8,863 nt of DNA. Source: Chloroflexota bacterium. Its GTDB lineage: Bacteria > Chloroflexota > Limnocylindria > Limnocylindrales > CSP1-4. The notes beneath the pieces are model-generated. The model was not told the DNA's origin, did not search any database, and saw only the letters and a program-made list of their open reading frames with translations. Numbering within the stretch: the first letter of the stretch is position 1; each line of letters opens with the position of its first letter. Both the position numbers and the translations under genes were made by a program. The stretch is taken from contig JACQEF010000210.1 of assembly GCA_016200745.1 (NCBI GenBank), positions 1 through 8,863 on the forward strand, given 5' to 3'. Positions 1-7,179 of the stretch are shown in pieces.

Positions 1-115
1 TCCGGATTGTGACCCGCGGAACGCGGCTTGGGTTTGGGCTGGTGCTCGCGCATCCCGCAACGACGGACAGCAGCAGGAATGTCACCAAGGCGGGCATGAC
101 GGCCCATCGACCCAT
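1..115 (-). CDS. Lipoprotein N-terminus, cut by the left edge of the window
   Basis: The minus strand encodes a short N-terminus beginning MGRWAVMPALVTFLLL and reaching the lipobox VVAGC at about residue 22. A Ser/Pro/Asn-rich stretch follows, which is the usual linker after a lipidated Cys. Only 38 codons are inside the window, so the mature domain is not visible and no function can be given. The start is uncertain: ATG at 115 directly follows AGGTG, a GTG lies at 118 in frame, and a second in-frame ATG lies at 97. It sits 67 bases downstream of the preceding lipoprotein gene on the same strand and probably belongs to the same cluster. The signal peptide is clear to the eye, but with so little sequence the gene call rests on that alone. 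Confidence 0.62.
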   Translation of the reverse strand, partial: MGRWAVMPALVTFLLLSVVAGCASTSPNPSRVPRVTIR

Positions 116-182
116 CACCTGGAATCTGACCCCCTGTTTCCAGCCGAGCGTCGTGCCCACCCGCACTGCCAGGCGACCGTTC

Positions 183-1284
183 TCACTTGCGCTCTGCCGG
201 GGGAAACACACCGCCGTCGTGGAGATGCCGCCCGCCAAGCGGCTCAGGTAGGTCAACGCGGACCTCGACGATCGGGTTCCCGGGGCAATCGTGACCGCCG
301 GGCAAGATGCGAGCGGCAAGCAAGATGGTTACTCGATCCTGATCCACGATCACGACCGGTGCGATCAACCGCTCGCTTGGGTCCTTGCCGCCGGAGCACG
401 CGATCTCCCGAGCGAGCACTCGGACGGACGTGCGGTCCGGGGTGATTGGGAACGCGGGATCGACTTCCCAGGTCGCCGGCCCCTCCTCGGGAAGGCCATT
501 GCCTCCGGCCCGCCGTTCTTCGTCGCGTTCAGCCAAAGACGACCGCTTGGGTCGTTTGGAGGACCCGCCGCCAGGCCAACGCCGGATCCCAGTTCGTCGG
601 CGCATCCGGCCCGGCCACAAAGGCCCGCAGGGCGCTCGCGGCCGGGTCTGCATCCTGCTCGGCACCGGTCGGGGCATCGAGCGCGGAGACTGGGAACGCG
701 AGTGCGTCCGAGTCGCAGGTGAGCGCTGGCTGAGTGACTGTGGAGGGATCGATGGACGCGACCGCGGTCGTCGCGCCCTCAACGACTCCGACTGCCCACC
801 GCAGGTCGAGCGAACATGATAATGCTGGCGGCGCGACCCACTCCCGCTCGTTGATCCACTCCTCGCCGGAGATGTCGCTCTCTGCCCCTCCGCCGCCGAG
901 CACCACATGGTCCCCGTCGCCGATCGTGACAACGGTCCTGTCGAAGTTCGCGAAGGTGATCGTGTGAGATGTACCGTTCCACGTCGTTCGATCGGCGGGC
1001 CAGGTCAGAAGGGTGAGTTCTCCGCCGGCTGCCTCCAGGTAGACGCACGTGTCCGTGATCCGCAGGGTGCCTTCGTGGCGAGCGGTGTCGGTCCCGTCCT
1101 CGGGCGGTCGAACCGCGAGGGGTCCCCACAAATCTCCGGTGGGTGCGGGCGGAGAGGCCGAAGTCTTGGCCGTGGAATCAACGATCGACGGTGCCGGAGC
1201 GTCGATGCTCGCGGGAGCCGACGACCCAGCTCGAGTGCAGGCGCCTACGAGCAGGAACACGACGATCAGGGCAAGGGCTTTCAT
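183..1284 (-). pseudogene. Large uncharacterised secreted lipoprotein, interrupted by a one-base frameshift
   Basis: The start is taken as ATG 1284 (MKALALIVVFLLVGAC), with an AAAGGGGGGA ribosome site just upstream; the adjacent ATG at 1287 is nearly as good. The lipobox is LVGAC, with lipidated Cys about residue 16. Residues 50-165 form one module with the signature EGTLRITDTCVYLE, then WPADRTTW, a GDGDHVVLGGGG turn and a SC...RWAVG ending. The first frame reaches residue 251 (AVVFG) and stops at TGA 529-531. The neighbouring frame continues without a gap as AERDEERRAGG and ends at 183 with a conserved-looking tail (REIACSGG, CPGNP, EPLGGRHLHDGG, FPP). Restoring one base at about 532-534 gives a protein of about 367 residues. 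I recall both modules from predicted secreted proteins of Chloroflexota and Actinobacteria, where they have no known function. The break could be real decay or a sequencing error. Confidence 0.75.
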
Positions 1285-1473
1285 CATTCCCCCCTTTGCG
1301 GCTGATGACGCCAACAGCCCGTCGCTTGTTGCGCTTCTCCCGCGTCAGCCGCGCTGCACCTTCGTCCGGCGAGCGAGCGACCTGCTGCAGTTCCCGATCA
1401 GGCCGTAGCCGCGGGAAGGCCGGCGACTCTGGGTGAGGACGAGACCCTATTTGACCGCCGTCGCGTCGAGCAT

Positions 1474-1489
1474 TGCGCGCCGGCGCGCA
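1474..1489. terminator. GC-only palindrome just downstream of the BsuPI-like lipoprotein gene
   Basis: Sixteen bases, TGCGCGCCGGCGCGCA, are a perfect palindrome and can form a 6-bp hairpin with a CCGG loop. It begins 4 bases after the stop codon of the minus-strand gene ending at 1494. That position suits a transcription terminator or RNA-stabilising hairpin. No T tract follows it on the minus strand, so it is not a standard intrinsic terminator, and in GC-rich DNA such palindromes can arise by chance. Confidence 0.35.
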
Positions 1490-1493
1490 GGGC

Positions 1494-2066
1494 CTAAGGC
1501 GTGACGATCACCCGCAGGGTCGCGGTCACGTCGTGGCTCGGCCCGCCGCAGTCGATGTCCGAAAACCATGCTCGTGCCTCGATGTCCCATGTTCCGGCCG
1601 GCAGGTGGATCTCCGGGTCAGCGAAGAACGACTGATAGAACGGCGCATTCGGATCGTCCGCCGACCAGCCCCCGGACTTGGTGAGAATGCTCGCTATCGG
1701 TGTGTCTGGCTCGATGGTGAACATCCGGCAATCAGCCCGGTAGCCGGGTCCCATACGTCGCGTCCCGCCGACCTCGATGAACGAGAACGCGAGAGGACCG
1801 GCGCCCGGTCCGGCGATCGTCTCTGCCTTGCCGTTGGTGACGGACAGACTCGCCCGTCCGGTGATGGCCTGCTCGGTCGAGAACGAGGTACCAGGCAGCG
1901 ACAGCACGAGCTCGAACGGCCCGTCGGTACTACTCGAGATGCTGCTGCCCAAGTCCCCGACCGTCGTGCTCGCGCCTGTGGATGCGGGAGCCGGATCTGA
2001 AGATCCGCTCGACGCACACGCGGACAAGGCCATCGACAGCACCGCGAGAACCATCACGCGTCGCAT
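1494..2066 (-). CDS. BsuPI-like domain lipoprotein
   Basis: This encodes a 190-residue exported lipoprotein. The start is ATG 2066 (MRRVMVLAVLSMALSAC), preceded by GAGGTGG. The open frame extends further upstream to 2189, but only this start gives a proper signal peptide, with lipobox ALSAC and Cys17. A Ser/Thr/Ala-rich linker covers residues 18-48. Residues 50-190 are a single predicted beta-sandwich: FELVLSLPGTSFS, a GPGAGPLAFSFIEVGG strand pair, then PFYQSFFADPEIHLPAGTW and a final TATLRVIVTP strand. This resembles the intracellular proteinase inhibitor (BsuPI) domain as found in many secreted proteins, where protease inhibition has not been shown. Cys113 and Cys173 could form a disulfide. 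The gene starts 58 bases after the stop of the neocarzinostatin-like gene and is probably co-transcribed with it. The family assignment is from memory of motifs; the lipoprotein call is firm. Confidence 0.82.
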   Translation of the reverse strand: MRRVMVLAVLSMALSACASSGSSDPAPASTGASTTVGDLGSSISSSTDGPFELVLSLPGTSFSTEQAITGRASLSVTNGKAETIAGPGAGPLAFSFIEVGGTRRMGPGYRADCRMFTIEPDTPIASILTKSGGWSADDPNAPFYQSFFADPEIHLPAGTWDIEARAWFSDIDCGGPSHDVTATLRVIVTP

Positions 2067-2124
2067 CGCCACCTCAATGAGTCTGCCTCGCTCGACAAAG
2101 ACATCGTCGGACATCGTCGCTGCG

Positions 2125-2648
2125 TCACCGACCACGGAACGCGATGGAAGCGACGACGTAGGCATACCCGCTCCCGAGGGTCGCGACAAGGACGCATTGG
2201 TCCAGGCACGGAGTCGGCACTCGAGGGGGATTTGGAAACGCTGCCCTGTCGAAGGCGCTGTCCTGAACGACGAATCTCGCAGAGCCGGCGCCGTTGACGT
2301 CAGTGACCAGGAATGGCTGGTCAGCGAGCGCCGCGCGACATCCTAGATCCGTGGCAGATGCCGCCGACGCACACTCGGACAGCCAGACCTTGCCACCGAC
2401 GCCAAAGCCGGTGACACGGACCTCCACCGTTTGGCCGTCCGTGAGACGGGTCGAAGGACTGACCGCCACCGTGGGATGGTCGACCGTGAGCGCCGGAACC
2501 CTGGTCGCACCGTTCAAGGCGAATGAGGAAGGCGCCGGTCTGCGGATTGGGGCGGTCAACTGCGCGGGAGTTCGCAGGGGCGTTGGCGTGCTGGCGCATG
2601 CCGCAAGTAGCCCACGAGGATGAGCCCGAGGGGCAGCCTGATGATCAT
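2125..2648 (-). pseudogene. Neocarzinostatin-like lipoprotein with a one-base frameshift in its signal peptide
   Basis: The mature part (stop at 2125) carries VAVSPSTRLTDGQTVEV, then VTGFGVGGKVWLSEC, then FLVTDVNGAGSARFVV. This is the pattern of the neocarzinostatin family (enediyne apoprotein fold), a seven-stranded beta-sandwich. Two Cys pairs (11 and 4 residues apart) match the two-disulfide layout of that family. The signal peptide lies in another frame: ATG 2648 gives MIIRLPLGLILVG and then runs off frame at about 2609-2611. Adding one C there turns GGC TAC TTG into GGC CTA CTT GCG GCA TGC, giving VGLLAACAST, a perfect lipobox that leads straight into the mature frame. The repaired protein is about 174 residues. 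Enediyne binding should not be assumed, because the fold is widespread in secreted proteins of unknown function. It lies between the PKD/DUF4232 and BsuPI-like genes with gaps of 77 and 58 bases. Confidence 0.78.
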
Positions 2649-2725
2649 GCGCCTACCGTATCGACACCTTCCCTCGACGTCGTGATTCGGACGGCGACGT
2701 TCGACAACGGGCGAGGTCGCCGCCC

Positions 2726-3700
2726 TCACGAGAACCGGAGACCGTCCGCACCCGGGACAATCGGCGACACGTCGACGAGCCCGCCACAAGCACCCATCGG
2801 CACGCCTGCGGTGCCGAACTGGTGCGTGCCCGGGAAGGTGACACGCACCGCCACAGAAGCTGGGCAAGCCACAGCGTACGGTTCGTCAGCTGCCGGGCCG
2901 AACGGGTTGTCCGTCCAACCGATCATGAACGACGCCACGTCATTCGGTCCCAGGGCAACCCGATGGGGGACGACCGCCGGGAACGTGTAGGCCCCGGTGG
3001 TGGCTCTCGTGACATGAGTCGGCAGCAGCTTGCCGCCGGGCCCTACGAGTGCGACGTCGGGGTATCCCTCAAGGGTGCAGCCCTCACGGCTGACATTGCG
3101 CAGCGTGATACGCGTCGCGATGTTGCCGAGTCCGGCTCCGGACCACGGCCCGGCCAGCGCGAGCTGGAATGTTGAGCAGACGGGCCAGCCTGCGCTCGCC
3201 GCGGGGGCCGCCGGGAACAGGTGGACCGCTGCGCTCGCTCCGGACACGTCGACCTCGGTGGCTGGATCGCAGGCGGTGACCTGCCTGGTGGTCGCTGTGT
3301 AGTCGCCGGCCGTCCGGTACGCGTGCTCGACGCTGATTCGCCGGTCGCACCTGCCCGTCACGACGGCGCTGATGCCGTCTCCGAAGTCGATCGTCGCGGA
3401 TTCGAGGCGCAGCCTGGTGGTTACGCTCGAGATCGTGAGTGTCAGCCGGTCGCCCGCGAACGCTGGCGTTTGGGAGACCTCGAGAACGACCGGGTCAGTG
3501 GTGACGGCAGGCGTGGGCGTCGAAGGCGGAGTTGGGGACGGCCTGGTAGGCCGAGGGCTTGGTGGCGTGCTGATCTCGATCGACCGACTCGCCGACGTCG
3601 CCTGGGTGTCCACCGCGAGAGGAGTTGGCGTCACGTTGGCGCACGCTCCGGCCAGCACCACCACGACCAGGCATACGCCGCGCCGCGTCCGCGTCAGCAT
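2726..3700 (-). CDS. PKD-like and DUF4232 domain lipoprotein
   Basis: This 324-residue exported lipoprotein starts at ATG 3700 behind a strong GGAGGA ribosome site. The open frame reaches further upstream, but this start gives the signal peptide MLTRTRRGVCLVVVVLAGAC with lipidated Cys20. Residues 21-70 are a Ser/Thr/Pro-rich spacer. Residues 72-162 look like a PKD-type beta-sandwich (ATIDFGDG, then HAYRTAGDYTAT). Residues 174-315 match DUF4232: WPVCSTFQLAL, TLRNVSREGCTLEGYPDVALV, a VALGPNDVASFMIGW strand and a C-terminal GGLVDVSPI. DUF4232 is common in secreted actinobacterial and chloroflexotal proteins and has no assigned function. The spacer and tandem beta-sandwiches suggest a surface-anchored binding protein, but no ligand can be named. 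The gene begins 66 bases after the stop of the lipoprotein gene at 3767-4795, consistent with one operon. Confidence 0.87.
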   Translation of the reverse strand: MLTRTRRGVCLVVVVLAGACANVTPTPLAVDTQATSASRSIEISTPPSPRPTRPSPTPPSTPTPAVTTDPVVLEVSQTPAFAGDRLTLTISSVTTRLRLESATIDFGDGISAVVTGRCDRRISVEHAYRTAGDYTATTRQVTACDPATEVDVSGASAAVHLFPAAPAASAGWPVCSTFQLALAGPWSGAGLGNIATRITLRNVSREGCTLEGYPDVALVGPGGKLLPTHVTRATTGAYTFPAVVPHRVALGPNDVASFMIGWTDNPFGPAADEPYAVACPASVAVRVTFPGTHQFGTAGVPMGACGGLVDVSPIVPGADGLRFS

Positions 3701-3766
3701 TCGTTCCTCCGCTCCCGGGTCCTGCGGCAGATCGTGCGCTCTCCGGATGCCACCAGCCACCCCCGC

Positions 3767-4795
3767 CTACCAGGAGCCGTCCACGGCCGGGTCCCATGGG
3801 CGCTCGGCTGTGCCAACGACGCTGCCCGATCTGGGATCGACCGACACGAGGTGAAACCGACGTGCCCCGTAGTCGAGAAGGCCGATCTGCCACGCATTCG
3901 TCTCCGGCTCGAACCAGACGACCGGCGTGTTGCCGTCGCCGATGACCCTGTCGGCCAACCACTCGCGGAACGCGTGATCGGCCAGTGCGGCATCGACGGC
4001 TTCGGGCGGGTCGAGCAGTGACCGATCGCGTCCGCCTGCGATCTGCGCGTCGAGATGCAGCTCGATCACCTTGTCAGCGATGGTTGCGGGTTCACCCTCG
4101 CCTTCGCGCCAGTAGTAGCCGGCTCGGCCGATCAGGTCTACCGCACCGGATGGCGGGACGCCCAGGCGGAGTTGGACCATCCCGTCCCACTGCGATCGCT
4201 GGCGGATGGCCTCGCCCGGCGCGATCCGGTCCGTGATGCCGACGTCGTCGCAGCCGTAGCGACCGGCTCCGATGAACCGCTCCGGGATGAAGGCGATGTG
4301 CACGACGCCCTGGTCGAGCGACTGCTGCTCGAGCGCCAGCCGCTTGAAGTCGGCGGCGATGCCCGACTGCTCTCGACCCGGCCGCCACCGAACATCGGGC
4401 ATCTGGCCCCGAACGTCGACCGCGATTGCGCAGCCGTCGTGAAACCAGATCACGGGGTCGGTTCCGACGTTGCGGACCTCGGTCGTGACCCAGGTCGGTT
4501 CGCCCCCGGTGAGTGGGTTCGCATCGAACGTCATCGTCACCTGGATCCCGTCACGTTCGACCGAGGCGGATCGCGCCAGGTCGGCCGGTTGGCTGGGTCG
4601 TGGCGCTGGTGAAGCGACGCCGGCGGTTGCGCCCGGCGAGGCCGGCGGGGAACCGGTCGTTGCTGTCGGGATTCCATCGCGACCCGCGGTCTGGTCGATC
4701 GACGAGCCCGTCCCGCCGCACGCGGTGACCAGCAGCACGGCGCACAGCGCGAAAGGCAGGCGAAGCAGGTGGCGCTGGCCGATGGGCTTGGGCAT
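3767..4795 (-). CDS. Uncharacterised two-part lipoprotein
   Basis: This encodes 342 residues with a signal peptide (LPFALCAVLLVTAC, lipidated Cys26) and a Gly/Ser/Thr/Pro/Ala-rich linker to about residue 75. Residues 80-225 form a beta-rich module (GIQVTMTFDANPL, TEVRNVGTDPVIW, HDGCAIAVDVRG, APGEAIRQRSQWDG, VQLRLGV). This is reminiscent of the BsuPI-like modules that sense nothing yet known; Cys122 and Cys182 could pair. Residues 265-335 are a separate module (AFREWLADR, VVWFEPETNAWQIGLLDY, FHLVSVDPRSGSVVG) that looks like a small PepSY-type sheet ending in a D-x-x-x-G-x-V turn, but I do not claim that family. The ATG at 4795 has no clear ribosome site. TAGATC lies just upstream, so leaderless transcription is possible. 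It is the first gene of the minus-strand lipoprotein run and is divergent from the small plus-strand lipoprotein gene. Confidence 0.82.
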   Translation of the reverse strand: MPKPIGQRHLLRLPFALCAVLLVTACGGTGSSIDQTAGRDGIPTATTGSPPASPGATAGVASPAPRPSQPADLARSASVERDGIQVTMTFDANPLTGGEPTWVTTEVRNVGTDPVIWFHDGCAIAVDVRGQMPDVRWRPGREQSGIAADFKRLALEQQSLDQGVVHIAFIPERFIGAGRYGCDDVGITDRIAPGEAIRQRSQWDGMVQLRLGVPPSGAVDLIGRAGYYWREGEGEPATIADKVIELHLDAQIAGGRDRSLLDPPEAVDAALADHAFREWLADRVIGDGNTPVVWFEPETNAWQIGLLDYGARRFHLVSVDPRSGSVVGTAERPWDPAVDGSW

Positions 4796-4869
4796 CAGAT
4801 CTATGGACGCCGGGAACCGTCACCGTGTGCCACGTCACGGGCCCGTTGCTGATAGCGTCCAACGCCTGC
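4796..4869. promoter_or_regulatory. Divergent intergenic region between two lipoprotein genes
   Basis: These 74 bases separate two divergent lipoprotein genes and must hold both promoters if each is transcribed from here. On the plus strand TAGCGT (4853-4858) fits a TANNNT -10 box 11 bases before ATG 4870. On the minus strand TAGATC lies directly before ATG 4795. Neither start has a recognisable Shine-Dalgarno sequence, which fits leaderless or near-leaderless messages. No good -35 box was found on either strand, so the exact promoter positions are inferred. Confidence 0.4.
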
Positions 4870-5097
4870 ATGTCGCGAACGCTGGCCGCCGCGCTGCTCC
4901 TCGTGGTCCTCCTGAGCGGCTGCCGCGCTTCCGAGTCGACCGATCACACCCCCAGCGCGGACCCGTCGCCGTCTCCGGCGGGCGACGGCGCCTCGCCCGC
5001 AGAGTCGTCGGGTCCGGCGGCCTGGGGTGGACGCGAAGGCGAATCGTTCCTGCGGCCCGCCGACGGGCTCCAGTTCGTGCCAGATGACACGCCGTGA
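4870..5097 (+). CDS. Very small lipoprotein
   Basis: This encodes 75 residues beginning MSRTLAAALLLVVLLSGC, a textbook lipoprotein signal peptide with lipobox LLSGC and Cys18. The remainder is mostly Ser/Pro/Asp/Ala linker (SPSPAGDGASPAESS), ending in a short stretch that includes FLRPADGLQFVPDD. There is no room for a folded domain, so it is a small surface peptide, the stub of a larger gene, or a tether. I looked for a continuation in the two other frames after the stop and saw none. An upstream ATG at 4825 is in frame but would put the signal peptide internally, so 4870 is preferred. It is the only lipoprotein of the cluster on the plus strand and converges with the HAAS gene. Confidence 0.65.
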   Translation: MSRTLAAALLLVVLLSGCRASESTDHTPSADPSPSPAGDGASPAESSGPAAWGGREGESFLRPADGLQFVPDDTP

Positions 5098-5260
5098 TGG
5101 CGGGGATGCAGCGAAGGCAGGAGCGCCGTCAGGAATCGCCTGTAGCTCCCCACAGCGGGGTGGCGAGGGTGAGGCGCGACTCCTGACCGCTGGGATGACA
5201 CCCTCTGGCCCCGGGCCATTCAGGAGCAGGCGAGAGAAATGCAGAAAGGCCCACTCGAGG

Positions 5261-6496
5261 TCAGGGCGCGGTCAGCCAGTCGAGGGCGCTGCCCGTGAAC
5301 GTAACGTTCGTGCCACCGAGGCTGACGATGAGGTCGCGGCCACCGTCGACCGCCGTGCCGGTCACGACGAGCCAGAAGCCTGAGACGTCGCGGGTCCGAT
5401 CGACGCGGACGGAGCCGACCAGCGAATCACTCGGCCCTGCGGACATTGGGCCGATCGCGAACGGCGTGGGGTAGGCACGATCGAGCGATCCGTCAGTCAG
5501 GTCCGGGCGCCAGGCCTCCACCCTGATGTTGCGCCACCGGGCGCTGACGACCGCAGCGTCTCGAATCTCGACGTTGGCGACGCCGTGATCGAGGCCCCAC
5601 GACTGGAACGCCAATGTTGGCGGATCGGCCACATACCTGCCGGGCATGTCCAGGCCCAGTGACGCCTGGAGCTCTTCCATCGATGCGAATGGACGCGGGC
5701 CGACACTCGTCAACGAACCCTGCGAGACGCCGGTGCCGGCGGAGATCATGAGCAGCGGCACCGTCACCAGGACCGTCACGAACAACGCCAGACTGGCGCG
5801 CCGCGCGGCCTTCGTTCGGACGATTTCGCGATCCGGGCCGGTCAGCGTGCCGGCCACGACCAGGGCCGGCACGACGGCAAGGACGACCACGCTGCCCAGG
5901 TTCTGCGGCGCCCGGAACCAGACCAATGCCAGCCAGCCGGTCACCAATCCAGCAGTTGCCCCGACGAACGGCCGCACCCGCTCGACTCGATGGTGGCTCC
6001 GCTGAGCAAACACCGCGACGAGCGTGCGGCTGCCCTGCCACGCGGCGAACCACACGGCAACGCCGCCGATGGCAGTGATCCATCCTTGGTCGGCCAGACT
6101 CCATGTCCCGATGAGGCCGGCCCGGAAGGCCATCGCGACGACGACGCCGATCGCGACCAGGACCGTCGCGAGGAGGGCAATCCCGAGCACGTAGCCGCGG
6201 AAGGCCGCCCCCGCGGCAGCCCAGGTGCCAGCACCCGCGGCCGCAAGAAGGGTCGACCGGGCCTGACGAGCTCGAGTCAGGTCCCGCGCCAGGTCCTTCG
6301 GATCGCCGAAAGTGCGAAGGAGATGGGCGTCGACGGTCTCGTCCGTCGCCCCGGCGTCGATAGCCTCCGCTCTGGCATCGCGCAGGTGCGCCGCGATCTC
6401 GTCCCGGACGTCCGCTCGCTCGAATGCCGGCAGGTCGAGGGCGGCCTCGAGCTCGTCCAGGTACTCGTCGATGGCGGGATCAAACCGATCAAGCAT
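5261..6496 (-). CDS. HAAS-type membrane protein partnered with PadR
   Basis: This is a 411-residue inner-membrane protein. Residues 1-80 are a helical cytoplasmic domain (YLDELEAALDLP, RDEIAAHLRDARAEA, FGDPKDLARDL) of the HAAS/DUF1700-like type, whose genes typically sit next to a PadR repressor. Five hydrophobic segments follow at about 101-124, 139-163, 178-194, 200-218 and 234-254. If the N-terminus is inside, the last ~155 residues are outside; they look soluble and beta-rich (WRNIRVEAWRPD, SLVGSVRVDRTR, FWLVVTGTAVDGG, LIVSLGGTNVTFTG). That long external tail is the unusual part, since many relatives end soon after the helices. The gene overlaps the end of padR by 8 bases (ATGCTTGA), so the two are translationally coupled. 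The pair probably forms a regulatory or envelope-sensing unit. The domain call is by motif, and the role is inferred from context. Confidence 0.83.
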   Translation of the reverse strand: MLDRFDPAIDEYLDELEAALDLPAFERADVRDEIAAHLRDARAEAIDAGATDETVDAHLLRTFGDPKDLARDLTRARQARSTLLAAAGAGTWAAAGAAFRGYVLGIALLATVLVAIGVVVAMAFRAGLIGTWSLADQGWITAIGGVAVWFAAWQGSRTLVAVFAQRSHHRVERVRPFVGATAGLVTGWLALVWFRAPQNLGSVVVLAVVPALVVAGTLTGPDREIVRTKAARRASLALFVTVLVTVPLLMISAGTGVSQGSLTSVGPRPFASMEELQASLGLDMPGRYVADPPTLAFQSWGLDHGVANVEIRDAAVVSARWRNIRVEAWRPDLTDGSLDRAYPTPFAIGPMSAGPSDSLVGSVRVDRTRDVSGFWLVVTGTAVDGGRDLIVSLGGTNVTFTGSALDWLTAP

Positions 6497-6842
6497 CGGA
6501 CGGCCCCTCGAACGCGACGCGCCTGACGCCGCCGGCGAAGGTCGACCACTCGCGTTCCGCTCGCTCCAGAGCGGTGAGCCCGGCCCGGGTCAGGCGGTAG
6601 TAGCGTCGACGCGGCCCGCCGTCGCCGGCACGCCACGTCGCCTCGAGGGCGCCCTCGGTTTCGAGCCGATGGAGGACCGGATACAGCGACCCCTCGCTCG
6701 GCGCGAAGGTGCCGGAGCTTTGCTCTCGAATGCGCTTCACGATCTCGTACCCATGGAGCTCGGTATCGCGCAGCGTCGCGAGGACGAGAAGGGGGAGCGT
6801 CCCCTTGAGCAGTTGCGCCTGAATCCGGCGACCTTCGAACAT
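6489..6842 (-). CDS. PadR-family transcriptional repressor
   Basis: This encodes 117 residues from ATG 6842, preceded by GAGGTAGG. The open frame extends upstream to 6893, but this start has the ribosome site and matches normal PadR N-termini. The winged helix-turn-helix is clear: LLKGTLPLLVLATL, ELHGYEIVKRI, the recognition-helix stretch GSLYPVLHRLE with EGALEA, the wing GGPRRRYYRLT, and a short C-terminal dimerisation helix (ALERAEREWSTF). The length is typical of the short PadR subfamily. PadR proteins repress their own operon and a partner gene until a ligand or partner relieves them. Here the partner is the coupled HAAS membrane protein. The inverted repeat directly over the start region is the likely operator. 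Confidence 0.93.
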   Translation of the reverse strand: MFEGRRIQAQLLKGTLPLLVLATLRDTELHGYEIVKRIREQSSGTFAPSEGSLYPVLHRLETEGALEATWRAGDGGPRRRYYRLTRAGLTALERAEREWSTFAGGVRRVAFEGPSDA

Positions 6843-6845
6843 GCC

Positions 6846-6864
6846 TACCTCGCTTTCCGAGGTA
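6846..6864. promoter_or_regulatory. Candidate PadR operator: perfect 7-bp inverted repeat over the ribosome site
   Basis: TACCTCG, a 5-base spacer and CGAGGTA form a perfect dyad that ends 3 bases upstream of the padR start codon. The arm nearest the gene contains the GAGGT ribosome site. A dimeric PadR protein would suit such a dyad, and binding here would block its own operon. The same repeat in RNA could fold and hide the ribosome site. I am confident the symmetry is real; that PadR binds it is inferred. Confidence 0.6.
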
Positions 6865-7179
6865 ACGGTGCACGAAGCGCGACGCGTCCTCAAGGGCCGA
6901 TTGTCATGTTCGACGCGCCCAGGTCGAGTGGCGTGGCTTGGCCGAACGTTGTAGCGGCAGGTGGATGGTCGAGGGCTTCCTGCCCTCCCTGGCAGGGTCG
7001 CAAGGAACGCCTGATAGACTTCCTCGAACGGCGCAGCGGATCTGCGGACTTGTCCACGTCGAGGCTCCGTCTGCCTCCTCTGACACGGACCGGGCCCTCA
7101 TTCGCCGTTGGCTCAAGGAAGCTCGTTCGGGGTGACTGTCCGTCATCCCCAGAGAATCGGTACCGTTGCCAAACCTCGA
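6865..7179. other. Gene-free stretch between padR and tRNA-Gly
   Basis: I see no convincing gene in these 315 bases. The open frames that cross it on both strands have no start with a ribosome site and no recognisable motif; those that run into the tRNA are artefacts of it. It should contain the promoters for padR (leftward) and for the tRNA (rightward), but no clear -35/-10 pair stands out. One 8-bp hairpin (arms 7129-7136 and 7142-7149, one G-T pair, loop TGTCC) lies about 30 bases before the tRNA, without a following T tract. Confidence 0.5.

Noticed and set aside
3221..4021. Long plus-strand open frames antisense to the lipoprotein genes
   Set aside because: They are shadows in high-GC DNA, rich in Arg and Pro, with no motifs, while the minus strand has clear lipoproteins with ribosome sites.
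5206..5218. Palindrome TGGCCCCGGGCCA in the convergent gap between the small lipoprotein and HAAS genes
   Set aside because: The symmetry leaves too small a loop for a good hairpin, there is no T tract, and such GC palindromes are expected by chance. The rest of 5098-5260 shows no gene or clear terminator.
7129..7149. Hairpin about 30 bases upstream of tRNA-Gly
   Set aside because: It has no T tract and no gene ends before it on the plus strand, so I do not call a terminator.
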